Source: an uncultured Rhodospirillaceae bacterium (GTDB taxonomy: Bacteria; Pseudomonadota; Alphaproteobacteria; CAAGCB01; CAG-977). From it: a stretch of 14,386 bases of DNA. The stretch spans positions 1-14,386 of the forward strand of contig USCC01000054.1 in assembly GCA_900553035.1 (NCBI GenBank), given 5' to 3'. The notes beneath the pieces were generated by a model. It had not been told where the DNA came from, searched no databases, and saw only the letters and a list, made by a program, of their open reading frames with translations. Both the position numbers and the translations under genes were made by a program. This document shows, one piece after another, positions 1-7,896 of the stretch. How positions within the stretch are numbered: position 1 is the stretch's first letter; each line of letters opens with the position of its first letter.

Positions 1-2
1 CC

Positions 3-1652
3 TTGATGGAGTTCTTCGTGGCCGCCCCGGGGGCTCCCGCGGCAGGCGCGGCGCCTGCGCCGAAAAAAAGTTCGGAAATACTGAACGAACTTTTTGACAA
101 TGGCGTTTCCTGTGTCACGGCGCCGAACGGCACCTTCCCGGTCAAGGACGATACGCGGTCTCTTCTGGCGCTGTTTTCCAACGGGCGATTCCTGGTCAGT
201 GCGGAGCATAAATTCGACGGCCGCGTGATGAGCTTTGAAGTCCTGGCGCGCAAGCGACGGCTTCAGGTCGGCAAGGCCGAATACGTCCCCGTCAACCTGA
301 TCAAAGCCATTTACGACCGCGCCGCCAAGGAAGGCCCGACCGCAGAAATCGAAGATGAAGAAGGCGGCGCCGACCTTGAACAGCTTCAGATGCAGATCGA
401 CTATCTGAACATTTTGAAGCGCGCCGCCTCTGTTAAGGTTTCGGATATTCACGTCGTTGTCGGGAACGACCGCACGCAGGTCATGTTCCGCGCGAACGGC
501 ATGATGCAGGTCGAGCTTGAAAATTCAAAGGAATGGGGCGAAGCATTTGTCCGCGCGGCATTTGCATCATCCGACATTTCGGACGCGAACTATGCCCAGA
601 ACGAATATCAGGCCGCCCAGAAAGTGGGTGACACGCCACTGCGCGGTTCCCGCGGGAAACTGCGCCTGCCGCGAAATGTTCTGGGGGTCCGGCTTCAGTT
701 CAACCCGATTGCGTTCGGTTCGCGCTATCTGGTCATGCGTCTGCTGTACGCGGACGACGATCCGGATAATGCGGGCGATCTGATGGCTTTGGGATACACG
801 CAGAGGGAAGCGGACATGTTTTTCCGTCTGCGTGCCGTTCCGATCGGCATTATCATCATGGCGGGACCGACGGGTTCGGGGAAATCAACCACCCTGCAAC
901 GAAACATGATCAGCCTGCTTCAGGAACGTAATTACGAACTGAACCTGATCACGGTGGAAGATCCTCCCGAATATCCGATTCCCGGCGCGCGCCAGATGCC
1001 TGTGACGAACGCGAACACCGAAGCCCTGAAAGAACAGGAATTCACCAAGGCGCTGGCCGCCTCCCTCCGTTCGGACCCGGACATGCTGATGATCGGCGAA
1101 GTCCGTACGCTTTCCGCCGCACAGCTTGCTTTCAAGGGCGCGCTGTCGGGACACGGCGTGTGGACGACCCTTCACGCCAACAGCGCCCCGGCGGTGATTA
1201 TGCGTCTGCGTGACATGGGGGTTGAAAACTTCAAGCTCCTTGACCCGGAAATCATGAAAGGCATGGTGTCGCAACGTCTGTTCCGCCGCGTCTGCCCGCA
1301 GTGCCGCATTCCCGTGACCCAACAGCCGGATCACCCGTCCGTCAAGCGTCTGCGTAAGGCGTTCGGCGACTTCGGCATGGAGCAGAGCTTTCTGAAAGGC
1401 CCGGGCTGTCCTTTCTGTGACAACCGCGGCGTCAAGGGACGTACGGTGGTCGGCGAAATTCTGACACCCGACGCGACATTCCTGGAACTTCTGGTCAAAG
1501 GTGAAACGAAAAAGGCCATTGATTATTGGACGGGCGACCTGAATGGCCGTACACTGAAAGACTGTGCAATCGAACGCATGCTGGGCGGTCTTTTGGATAT
1601 TGAAGAAGTTGAACGCTGGTGCGGCTTGCTGGACGAGCGTCCTGTCTATTAA
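3..1652 (+). CDS. Type II/IV secretion (PilB/GspE/PilQ-like) hexameric ATPase, possibly 5'-partial
   Basis: This is a secretion-superfamily ATPase that would power pilus or secretion-fibre assembly at the cytoplasmic face of the inner membrane. Visible motifs are a Walker A GPTGSGKST near residues 288-296, an Asp-box-like VEDPPEYP segment downstream, a Walker B region ending in MIGEVR near 363-368, a following LHAN segment, and two CxxC pairs near 431/434 and 469/472 typical of the zinc-binding domain of GspE/PilB. The N-terminus begins with an Ala/Pro-rich stretch. The frame is open to the window edge, and only TTG at 3 or ATG at 6 are available, so the true start may lie upstream. It sits 21 bases before a GspF-like gene. 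The pair recalls PilQ/PilR of IncI-type thin pili, but a general type IV pilus or type II secretion role cannot be excluded. Confidence 0.9.
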   Translation: MMEFFVAAPGAPAAGAAPAPKKSSEILNELFDNGVSCVTAPNGTFPVKDDTRSLLALFSNGRFLVSAEHKFDGRVMSFEVLARKRRLQVGKAEYVPVNLIKAIYDRAAKEGPTAEIEDEEGGADLEQLQMQIDYLNILKRAASVKVSDIHVVVGNDRTQVMFRANGMMQVELENSKEWGEAFVRAAFASSDISDANYAQNEYQAAQKVGDTPLRGSRGKLRLPRNVLGVRLQFNPIAFGSRYLVMRLLYADDDPDNAGDLMALGYTQREADMFFRLRAVPIGIIIMAGPTGSGKSTTLQRNMISLLQERNYELNLITVEDPPEYPIPGARQMPVTNANTEALKEQEFTKALAASLRSDPDMLMIGEVRTLSAAQLAFKGALSGHGVWTTLHANSAPAVIMRLRDMGVENFKLLDPEIMKGMVSQRLFRRVCPQCRIPVTQQPDHPSVKRLRKAFGDFGMEQSFLKGPGCPFCDNRGVKGRTVVGEILTPDATFLELLVKGETKKAIDYWTGDLNGRTLKDCAIERMLGGLLDIEEVERWCGLLDERPVY

Positions 1653-1673
1653 AAAACGGACGGAGAAGAGTAA

Positions 1674-2762
1674 ATGGCGAAATCAAAGCTTTCACTGACA
1701 GACCTCAACCGATATTATGCAATGGCGATCTGCCGCATGAGCGGCGGTACGCGTCTGAAAATCTACCGCAAGCTTATTTCGCTTCTGCACAACCGTTTTT
1801 CATTGATGGACGCGTTGGATCGTATCAAGAACATTATTACGAATGACGGGAAAAACCCGGACGAACCGATGGCTCTGGCGATTCTGTACTGGTCGCGTTC
1901 CCTCCAGAACGGTAATCCGTTTTCCGTCGCGCTTGAAGGATGGGCGCCGGCTCGGGAACGTCTGATGCTTTCCGTCGGCGACGTGTCGCATTTGGAAGGG
2001 GCGCTGGAAAACCTGATCAAGGTGACGGAAGGAACGAACCGCATGACGGCCCCGCTGATTGGAGCGGTCAGCTACCCGATGTTCCTGTCCATGATGACCG
2101 TTCTGATTATTTACGCCATTGGTGCCTACATGGTGCCGCCGATGATGAACGCCGCCCCGAACACCCGCTGGACCGGCATGGCGCGTGACCTGGTCGGCCT
2201 GTCCGTCTGGATTCAGGAATACTGGATTCTGGCCTTTTCCTCTCTGCCGACACTGTTCTTTATCATTTATCTGTCGCTCAGCCGATGGAAAGGACAGCTC
2301 CGCGCCATATTCGACAATGTCCCCCCCTGGTCGCTGTACCGTATCTTCGTCGGCGTGACGTGGATGCTGGCAATGGCGGCTCTTGTCAAGGCGGGAACGC
2401 CGGTTTCTCAGGCTCTGCGTTCTTTGCGCCACGACGCCAGCCCCTACCTGCTGTACCGGATCGATGCCGCCCTGATCTACATCAATAACGGTGACAACCT
2501 TGGTGAAGCGCTCAATAAAACAGGGTTAGGCTTCCCGGATAAGGAAATCGTCGGCGACCTCCGGATTTACTCTGAAATGGACAACTTCCAGGGCGCTCTG
2601 GACCAGATGGCCAACGAATGGCTGGAAAGCAGTGTGACAGGTATTGAACAGAAAGCCGGCGTGTTGAACATGGTTGCAACGCTGTTCGTTTCCGGCGTTA
2701 TCGCCTGGTCCGTCATGGGGACCTTCGCCATGCAGGAACAGATTACGCAGGGCATGGGCTGA
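1674..2762 (+). CDS. GspF/PilC/PilR-like inner-membrane platform protein of a type IV pilus or secretion system
   Basis: This 362-residue protein is the probable membrane platform for the ATPase encoded just upstream. Three hydrophobic segments are visible, near residues 136-155, 184-203 and 330-351, in the usual GspF arrangement of a cytoplasmic domain, a hairpin of membrane segments, a second cytoplasmic domain and a terminal segment. The two cytoplasmic halves carry related helical patterns (RFSLMDAL near 41 and AGTPVSQAL near 240), the internal duplication of the family. A GGAGAAGAG ribosome binding site precedes the ATG. Its length and order after the ATPase match PilR of R64-like thin pilus operons, but no prepilin (PilS) or later genes follow, so the operon looks cut short or scattered. 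Family assignment is firm; the exact system is inference. Confidence 0.85.
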   Translation: MAKSKLSLTDLNRYYAMAICRMSGGTRLKIYRKLISLLHNRFSLMDALDRIKNIITNDGKNPDEPMALAILYWSRSLQNGNPFSVALEGWAPARERLMLSVGDVSHLEGALENLIKVTEGTNRMTAPLIGAVSYPMFLSMMTVLIIYAIGAYMVPPMMNAAPNTRWTGMARDLVGLSVWIQEYWILAFSSLPTLFFIIYLSLSRWKGQLRAIFDNVPPWSLYRIFVGVTWMLAMAALVKAGTPVSQALRSLRHDASPYLLYRIDAALIYINNGDNLGEALNKTGLGFPDKEIVGDLRIYSEMDNFQGALDQMANEWLESSVTGIEQKAGVLNMVATLFVSGVIAWSVMGTFAMQEQITQGMG

Positions 2763-3735
2763 ACGTTTTTCCGGGATCGGCCGGGCGCGGGAAAAGTGTC
2801 CGGCTTCCGTATTCGGTGCAGGTTTTCCGGTTCCGGAACGCCGGGAACAACGAGACGTCGTACCTCCGTCTTCCAGAGCTAAAAGGAGTCGGCGGCAGAG
2901 AATCTCGGGCAAAATATGCCCGGTATTCCGGGACACGTTGTGCAAGACACGGATGCATGATTCCGTGCCGGCTTCAAATCCTGCGAATGATTTCATCCTC
3001 TGAGAAAAGCCCCTCTGTCGCCGCTTATTTTTCCGGCGTCAGATTCCGGTGGGATAAATCCATCTCTTAAGACAATCATGCAATGCCTGAAAAATGCATT
3101 TATTCGCTCATATCCAAAAAACGAATGTCCTCCGTCGACTATTATTTTCTAATTTAATTTTAAAGGCTCTGTAAAACAGGAAACGGAACGACTTCTGCCC
3201 CAGAAGGAGTGAAGCGGATAAAATGCCTTTTTTTAAGACAGGTCTTTTCTTTCGGCGCAGAAGGATAAAGTTTCCTTCTTTTTACTCTTTTTCCGACATT
3301 TAAATGCTCTTAATTGACACTTTTCATCACAGATACAGCCAGATAAATTATATAAGGAAGTAAAATCTTATGAACCCGTCAAATGAGATTCTTGACTTCA
3401 CACGGGTCGGCGGAAGAGTCTTTTGAGCGGTTTTTGCAGAGCTTCCGGGGCCTTATTCGATATTCCCGCCGTCCTTCCCGGAGCACGGGACAGCGGCCTT
3501 TTCAATCGGAGGCCGAACATCTCCGCATTCGGCCCATGCGCATGACCTGGCCGCAGTATTGCTCTGCGGATTAAAATTCTACGGCCTCTTTTTTTGATTC
3601 AGCCGCATGTCCGGTATTGCGCCTCAGCCGCCGGGCGGCCGGAAATATCCGAAACAGGCGGGGATGAAAGGCCGGGCATCTCCGCCGGCTCGTCGCTCCG
3701 GTTCAGAGGCAGTACGGATCCGGCGGAACGGAAAA
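2763..3735. other. Long region without a recognisable gene
   Basis: About 970 bases with no open frame that looks like a real protein. The first 300 bases are GC-rich and contain two short perfect hairpins, at 2906-2922 (CGGGCA/TGCCCG) and 2948-2967 (CACGGA/TCCGTG). Bases about 3060-3370 are markedly AT-rich. They hold a weak terminator-like hairpin (3259-3279, AGAAGGA/TCCTTCT then T residues) and a TTGACA hexamer at 3314-3319 without a well-spaced -10. AAGGAAG at 3354-3360 precedes an 18-codon frame starting at ATG 3370 and ending at TGA 3424-3426. Bases 3551-3569 form another hairpin (CCGCAG/CTGCGG). A prepilin gene would be expected after the upstream pair, but none of the reading frames shows a prepilin-like leader. 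Confidence 0.5.
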
Positions 3736-4221
3736 TCAGTCCCGGAAATTAATGAACTGAAGCGGCTGATCAATCCCCAAAGTTTTGACAAAGGCAATCG
3801 CGGCCTGCAGGTCATCCCGTTTTTTTCCGGAAACACGCAGTTCATCGCCCTGAATGGCCGTCTGAACCTTCATTTTGGAATCCTTGACGGCCTTGACTAT
3901 TTTTTTTGCGGTTTCCTGGGAAATCCCCTGCTTTATGCGGACGACCTGACGAACCATTGCGCCGGCCGCCTTTTCTTCCTTCTGAAAATCCAGGGCAGAA
4001 ACGTCAAGCTTGCGCCGCGTCACATACATACGGAGCAGTTCCTGCACCTGTTTGAGTTTCAGATCGTCATCCGCCAGCAGGACGATATCGTTTTCCTTGC
4101 GTTCAATTGAACTTCTGGATCCCTTGAAATCGAAACGCTGGCTTATTTCCCGCGCGGCACCGGCGACTGCGTTGTCGACTTCGGCCATATCCGTTTTTGA
4201 AACAATGTCAAAAGAAGGCAT
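3736..4221 (-). CDS. yajQ: YajQ family nucleotide-binding protein
   Basis: A 161-residue cytoplasmic protein of the YajQ/UPF0234 family. Members bind nucleotides, and some act as cyclic di-GMP receptors that affect transcription of virulence genes; which of these applies here cannot be read from the sequence. The family N-terminus MPSFDIVSK, the RFDFKGS segment near residue 30, the VRQVVRIKQGISQETAKKI segment in the middle, and a C-terminus with VSGKKRDDLQ and a final FINFRD are all characteristic. Its full length equals the usual family length. GCGGAGG lies six bases before the ATG. It sits 90 bases downstream of the cold-shock gene on the same strand, but a terminator separates them, so it is probably transcribed on its own. 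Confidence 0.95.
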   Translation of the reverse strand: MPSFDIVSKTDMAEVDNAVAGAAREISQRFDFKGSRSSIERKENDIVLLADDDLKLKQVQELLRMYVTRRKLDVSALDFQKEEKAAGAMVRQVVRIKQGISQETAKKIVKAVKDSKMKVQTAIQGDELRVSGKKRDDLQAAIAFVKTLGIDQPLQFINFRD

Positions 4222-4261
4222 TTTTTCCTCCGCAAAAATATTGAAACGGTTTTTAATATAT

Positions 4262-4294
4262 AAAAAAAGGGGAAGGGCCGCAACCCTCCCCCCC
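4262..4294 (-). terminator. Rho-independent terminator of the cold-shock gene
   Basis: Read on the minus strand, a G-rich arm (4284-4292) pairs with GGGGAAGGG on the plus strand (4269-4277) across a six-base loop, followed by seven T residues (complement of 4262-4268). It lies 17 bases past the stop of the cold-shock gene and before yajQ. Confidence 0.8.
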
Positions 4295-4311
4295 TTTTCC
4301 GGAAAGAAGAC

Positions 4312-4521
4312 TTATTCGACAATCCTGAGGTTTTCCGCCGAAGATCTGCCGTCACGTCCCGGAACCAGATCGTATTCAATCTGCTGTCCGTCCTTCAGGC
4401 CGCGGATGCCGGCCTTCTGAACGGCCGAGATATGAACGAAAACGTCCTTTGATCCGTCCGCAGGGCAGATAAAACCGAAACCTTTTGTATTATTGAACCA
4501 CTTAACCGTACCAACACTCAT
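4312..4521 (-). CDS. CspA-family cold-shock protein
   Basis: A 69-residue single cold-shock domain protein that binds single-stranded nucleic acid and is thought to act as an RNA chaperone. The N-terminal GTVKWFN, the RNP1 motif KGFGFI near residues 13-18 and the RNP2 motif VFVHIS near 27-32 are intact, and the C-terminus is the usual end of the fold. It is preceded by a leader region of about 230 bases that is very AT-rich (4522-4756), in keeping with long regulated leaders of cold-shock genes, although I could not identify a well-spaced promoter. The GAGAG ribosome binding site is modest. A strong terminator follows. Which Csp paralogue it is cannot be told from one copy. Confidence 0.96.
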   Translation of the reverse strand: MSVGTVKWFNNTKGFGFICPADGSKDVFVHISAVQKAGIRGLKDGQQIEYDLVPGRDGRSSAENLRIVE

Positions 4522-4756
4522 AGCAACACTCTCTTCAAGTAATTAAAACCGGCCGTTCCCGACCACGTCCCGCACCTTCCCTCCGACGGAAAAAAGGAGA
4601 AAGACATTTTTTATATATATCATAAAAAAAAGAAAAAGTCACTTACTCCTTAAGTCGTAACAAAACAGTCAAATAAAAACATGCTTTTCCACTTTGTTTT
4701 TATTCAATAAAATTTCATGCACTTTTTCCTTCCAAAATTCGACAAAAAGGGTATAA
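4522..4756. promoter_or_regulatory. AT-rich divergent intergenic region between cold-shock and TerB-like genes
   Basis: These 235 bases separate two divergent starts. The part near 4600-4700 consists largely of A/T tracts, including several TA-rich runs near 4610-4622. It probably holds promoters for both genes and the untranslated leader of the cold-shock mRNA. I could not settle on -35/-10 pairs with good spacing, so no individual promoter is called. Confidence 0.45.
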
Positions 4757-5266
4757 ATGGCATCAAGGAACAAGAAAATTCAGGAGAAAAAGGCAATGAT
4801 GGAATTTTTTGAACACGTTGATCTGAATCAGCGTATCGCTTTTCTGGCGGCAATCGCCTATCTGGCTCGTGTCGACGGAGAGTTTGACGAGGATGAAAAG
4901 GAATTCTTCGTTGATCTGGCAAAGCTCTACATGCTGTCCAAAAACGACGCCAAAGAAGCCATCCGCCTGCGTTCGGAAGATGAAATCCTGCAGCTCGTCC
5001 GTCAGATTGAAGACCCGGGTCTGGCTCTGGTTCTGATCCGCGAGATGTTTTATCTGGGATATGAGGACGGCGATCTGTCCGATTCCGAAATCCTGTTCAT
5101 CTCAAAGGTCGGCCTGACCCTGAACATCCCCATTGAAAAAATGGAACAGATCAGCAGCTGGGTCATCCGGGGAATCGAATGGGAAGAGGAAGGCGCCGAC
5201 ATCTTTTCCGACTATGTCCACGATCCCGACGTTTCCGACGCCGAGATGAATGAATACGAATTCTAA
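4757..5266 (+). CDS. TerB/DjlA-like alpha-helical domain protein
   Basis: An acidic protein of up to 169 residues, cytoplasmic by its lack of signal or membrane segments. The segment with IAYLARVDGEFDEDEKEFF near residues 32-50 resembles the TerB/co-chaperone domain, in which a conserved aspartate-glycine pair and following acidic residues may bind metal; a second similar stretch (YEDGDLSDSEILFISKV) lies near residue 100. TerB-like domains occur in tellurite-resistance and many unrelated membrane-stress proteins, so no specific role is claimed. The start is ambiguous: ATG at 4757 has only a weak upstream AAAAGG, while ATG at 4796 (or 4799) lies nine bases after a clear AGGAG at 4782-4786. The shorter form would lose 13 lysine-rich residues. 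Its 3' end overlaps the infA promoter. Confidence 0.7.
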   Translation: MASRNKKIQEKKAMMEFFEHVDLNQRIAFLAAIAYLARVDGEFDEDEKEFFVDLAKLYMLSKNDAKEAIRLRSEDEILQLVRQIEDPGLALVLIREMFYLGYEDGDLSDSEILFISKVGLTLNIPIEKMEQISSWVIRGIEWEEEGADIFSDYVHDPDVSDAEMNEYEF

Positions 5267-5269
5267 GGG

Positions 5270-5298
5270 TTGCACCCTGCGGGCAAAAAGAGTATAAC
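5270..5298 (+). promoter_or_regulatory. Promoter of infA
   Basis: TTGCAC at 5270-5275 and TATAAC at 5293-5298 are separated by exactly 17 bases. They lie about 35 bases before the infA ATG, starting four bases past the stop codon of the upstream TerB-like gene. Confidence 0.7.
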
Positions 5299-5330
5299 GT
5301 TCCCAAAAGCCAACCAGTCAGGAGTATTTT

Positions 5331-5558
5331 ATGGCGAAAGAAGAGTTATTGGAATTCAGCGGTGTCGTTGTCGAAAAACTGCCGAACGCCATGTTTCGGG
5401 TCAAATTGGAAAATGATCATGAGATTCTGGCCCACACGGCAGGAAAGATGCGCAAATTCCGCATCCGTGTCATGGTCGGCGACAAGGTTGACATTGAAAT
5501 GACGCCGTACGACCTGACCAAAGGCCGGATTACTTTCCGCCATAAGACTCCCGTTTAA
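5331..5558 (+). CDS. infA: Translation initiation factor IF-1
   Basis: A 75-residue OB-fold protein that binds the A site of the 30S subunit during initiation. The start MAKEELLEFSGVV, the central HEILAHTAGKMRKFRIR and the end DLTKGRITFRHK are diagnostic for IF-1, and its length matches the usual 72-75 residues. AGGAG at 5320-5324 stands six bases before the ATG. It has its own promoter and terminator, so it appears to be monocistronic here. Confidence 0.99.
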   Translation: MAKEELLEFSGVVVEKLPNAMFRVKLENDHEILAHTAGKMRKFRIRVMVGDKVDIEMTPYDLTKGRITFRHKTPV

Positions 5559-5640
5559 CAGACGGACGTTTTTATCATAATGCTGTTTCAGGGTCTTTCC
5601 GGTCTTTACTGAAAATCCTCCTGAAATAGCCCTTTTCAAC

Positions 5641-5675
5641 CGCTTCCCGTCATTTGACCGGAAGCGTTTTATTTT
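5641..5675 (+). terminator. Rho-independent terminator after infA
   Basis: CGCTTCC (5641-5647) pairs with GGAAGCG (5660-5666). Inside, after a C/C mismatch, GTCA pairs with TGAC across a two-base loop. The stem is followed by TTTTATTTT. It lies about 80 bases past the infA stop, with nothing recognisable in between. Confidence 0.85.
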
Positions 5676-5821
5676 CCGGTGTTCCTTTGACTGCGACCGC
5701 AGGCAGGCTCCCCGCGGTCTTTATCCCCGCGAGAAAGCATTTATGTCCCCTTACATCCTTTCCTCTGGACTTGCCTCTCCGAGCGTTGTTTAATGGAAGA
5801 AACGGATAAAAGGAAAAAGAC

Positions 5822-6421
5822 ATGAGCGCCATCTTCTCTTCGGCGGAACCGGAAAACCAGGAATTAATCTCCCGCATTAACAGCGCCGTCGGCCGCCGTT
5901 TTTTCAAACCGGGGAAATGCGCGTTAAGTAAGGATGCCCTCCCCTTTTACCGGGAGGCTTTCCGGTTGCGCGCCACCAGCTTTTCAACCCTGCCCAACGT
6001 CACGAAAACGTTTGTGTTCGGCCGTGAAAATGTCATGGTCATGGACGGAACCTCGGAAGCCGTCAGTGAAGCCAACGAGCTGTTCGGGCTACGTCTGAGC
6101 CCTGCGAACGTTACCGCGTACGTTTCGTTCTTTTTCAGCTGTCTGCGCACGGCCGAGGGAAAGTTCCGCCTGATCCAGACGCCGGAGGACATTCCTTTTT
6201 CCGTCCCTGTTGATAACAGCCTGATACAGATTCTTGACGAGCTTCTTTCCCCGGCCTCTGTTGCCGAAGAAAAGGAAGGATATCTGCTGAACGGTTTTGT
6301 TTTGTATGGTTCAACGCTCTACAGAGCCGGGATTGCCGTCTCTGCGGCGGGCGAAGTCAATATCCGAAACGAGGAAGCCGTTTATGACGAACTGCCGGTT
6401 CAGAAAACAAGGCTGCGCTGA
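5822..6421 (+). CDS. Protein of unknown function
   Basis: A 199-residue protein I do not recognise. The start is supported by AAGGAAAAAG just before the ATG. There is no signal peptide, no membrane segment longer than a short hydrophobic core (AYVSFFFSCL near residue 102), and no cysteine cluster. The composition is that of a folded soluble alpha/beta protein. It ends 18 bases before the metallopeptidase-like gene on the same strand, so the two are probably co-transcribed and may work together. Codon use looks like that of its neighbours. No function is proposed. Confidence 0.75.
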   Translation: MSAIFSSAEPENQELISRINSAVGRRFFKPGKCALSKDALPFYREAFRLRATSFSTLPNVTKTFVFGRENVMVMDGTSEAVSEANELFGLRLSPANVTAYVSFFFSCLRTAEGKFRLIQTPEDIPFSVPVDNSLIQILDELLSPASVAEEKEGYLLNGFVLYGSTLYRAGIAVSAAGEVNIRNEEAVYDELPVQKTRLR

Positions 6422-6439
6422 AAAAGGAAAAATCTGAGC

Positions 6440-7507
6440 ATGAAAACATTACAGAAAGCCTTGAAAGGCGCGTCACGCGAACCGAAAAACCGGACAGATG
6501 CTCTTTCGGATGAACAGCTTCAAATCGATATTCTCCTGGAAGGGCGGCCTCAGGATCGGCGCAAGCTGATTCGGATTGTGAACGAGATGTGCCGCACGCC
6601 GTCCGGACGCACAATCATTGAAGCGGCAAACGAGGCCGGATACGCCCTTCGTTTCGACAGACAGCTGATTGAGGACGACCTGTTCGGCTATGCCGAACCG
6701 AATGACAGAATCTGCGCTCTGAATCCCGACAACACGATGGAGGAATCAATTGTCACCATGGCGCACGAACTGCGCCACGCCTTTCAGTTTGAAAACAAAA
6801 TCACAGAGGAAGTTGACCTTCTGACGCATGATACGAAGACAAACCTGCATGTCAACCGGATCATGGAAGCGGATGCCGAGGCTTACGGATGTCTGGTCGC
6901 CTGGGATATGAAAGAAAAAGGCCATGCAAAGACATGGAACCTTTTTGCCGACGACTATCCCGAAATTGCCGGCGCTTTTGAAAGAGCCCTGCTGGAGGAC
7001 GGAGACCGGGATCTGGCGCGGACGCAGGCGTTTCTGGGATGGTATGACAGCGACGAGCGCCGCGACGACTATGACGCGGATCAGCTTGAAGAGCTGAGAA
7101 CGCTTGAGCCGAATCAGCTGAGAAAAAAGCTGAAATCCGTTCCGGTGGAAGACATCGTTGCAGCGTTCTGCCATGATCCGGGGACGGAGCGTATTTATTT
7201 TACCGAAGACCCGCGTATTCTGGATCAGGGCAAACCTGTGACCGTGTACGAAGACACGAAAAAGGAAATCCAGGATTTTTTTGAACGGCGCTCTCATTTT
7301 AAAGGACATATTCCCGACGCTTCGATCGACGGTCTGGAAACCATCCCTCGTCCGAAAGAAAAAAGCACGGCACACGCTGTCGGTTTTGAAGCCCGGCGCA
7401 TCCGTCTGGCCCACAAGAAAAAAGACGCAGCCGCAATCATTCGCTCCAGAAAAGCGAAATCTGACGGAACACTTCTGGCGGCGCTCAATGCTGCCCGGAC
7501 ACGCTGA
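6440..7507 (+). CDS. Putative HExxH zinc metallopeptidase
   Basis: A 355-residue protein with the zincin signature HELRH at residues 109-113, in which the two histidines would bind zinc and the glutamate would activate water. A likely third ligand lies about 30 residues later in the acidic helix EADAEAYG (143-150), a gluzincin-like spacing. The sequence before it (ICALNPDNTMEESIVTMA) resembles the strand and helix that precede the catalytic helix in putative metallopeptidase domains such as DUF6782, which I recall but could not check. There is no signal peptide or membrane segment, and the C-terminal 100 residues are rich in lysine and arginine. It follows the unknown gene by 18 bases. Metal binding is well supported by the motif; substrate and location are unknown. 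Confidence 0.75.
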   Translation: MKTLQKALKGASREPKNRTDALSDEQLQIDILLEGRPQDRRKLIRIVNEMCRTPSGRTIIEAANEAGYALRFDRQLIEDDLFGYAEPNDRICALNPDNTMEESIVTMAHELRHAFQFENKITEEVDLLTHDTKTNLHVNRIMEADAEAYGCLVAWDMKEKGHAKTWNLFADDYPEIAGAFERALLEDGDRDLARTQAFLGWYDSDERRDDYDADQLEELRTLEPNQLRKKLKSVPVEDIVAAFCHDPGTERIYFTEDPRILDQGKPVTVYEDTKKEIQDFFERRSHFKGHIPDASIDGLETIPRPKEKSTAHAVGFEARRIRLAHKKKDAAAIIRSRKAKSDGTLLAALNAARTR

Positions 7508-7896
7508 AGCAACGCCGTATTCGGGAACGGAGCCGCAGGAGGGTTTTGTAAGCCCTCCCCACGTTTGATATGACCGTCTTATTGGGCGGCCTGTTCTGCC
7601 CTTCTGCCCGCCCTTAACGCCGATCCGGGCATGAGACCGCACCTCAGAGAGAGCGGCATACCTTCTGAAAAAGGAAGCTGACGGCATGGTTTTGTATGTC
7701 CGTACTCCCGTTCTCCATGCATTGATGGCCCCGCATAATTGCAGGACGTTTTCCATCTGTTCTAAAAAACAAATGCCGGCCGGCCTCTTAACAGCACTCT
7801 TGTGGTGAGAGCGCGCTCGGAACACGGAGGTGCGCACGTCCTTAAGGCATTACCGGATCTCCCCTTAACGCCGCCCCGAACGCGCAGAGTCGCAGT
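7508..7896. other. Gap without a recognisable gene
   Basis: 389 bases between two convergent genes. The visible structure is a hairpin at 7538-7558 (GGAGGG/CCCTCC) without a T run, a larger GC-rich inverted repeat at 7584-7613 (GGGCGG/CCGCCC), and a 12-base direct repeat CCCTTAACGCCG at 7611-7622 and 7862-7873. A long minus-strand frame crosses the gap but continues as the antisense of the metallopeptidase gene and shows no family features. I see no canonical terminator for either flanking gene. Confidence 0.45.

Noticed and set aside
2674..3003. A plus-strand frame overlapping the end of the GspF-like gene, considered as the missing prepilin
   Set aside because: There is no prepilin-type leader or hydrophobic N-terminal helix, and the residues are mostly Arg, Pro and Ser as in a shadow frame.
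3314..3347. TTGACA at 3314-3319 considered as a promoter with GATAAA or a TATA run
   Set aside because: The nearest -10-like hexamers are 22 or more bases away, outside the accepted spacing.
3607..4110. A 167-codon plus-strand frame opposite yajQ
   Set aside because: It covers yajQ antisense and has no recognisable domain; yajQ is a full-length family match.
5695..5719. Hairpin GACCGC/GCGGTC with a 13-base loop, considered as a second terminator after infA
   Set aside because: The loop is large and the following T run is only three bases; the hairpin at 5641-5666 is a much better terminator.
7538..7558. GGAGGG/CCCTCC hairpin after the metallopeptidase gene, considered as a terminator
   Set aside because: No T run follows on either strand.
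6746..7837. A 363-codon minus-strand frame opposite the metallopeptidase gene
   Set aside because: Its residues show no family pattern and most of it is the exact antisense of a gene with a clear zinc motif. It lacks a convincing ribosome binding site.
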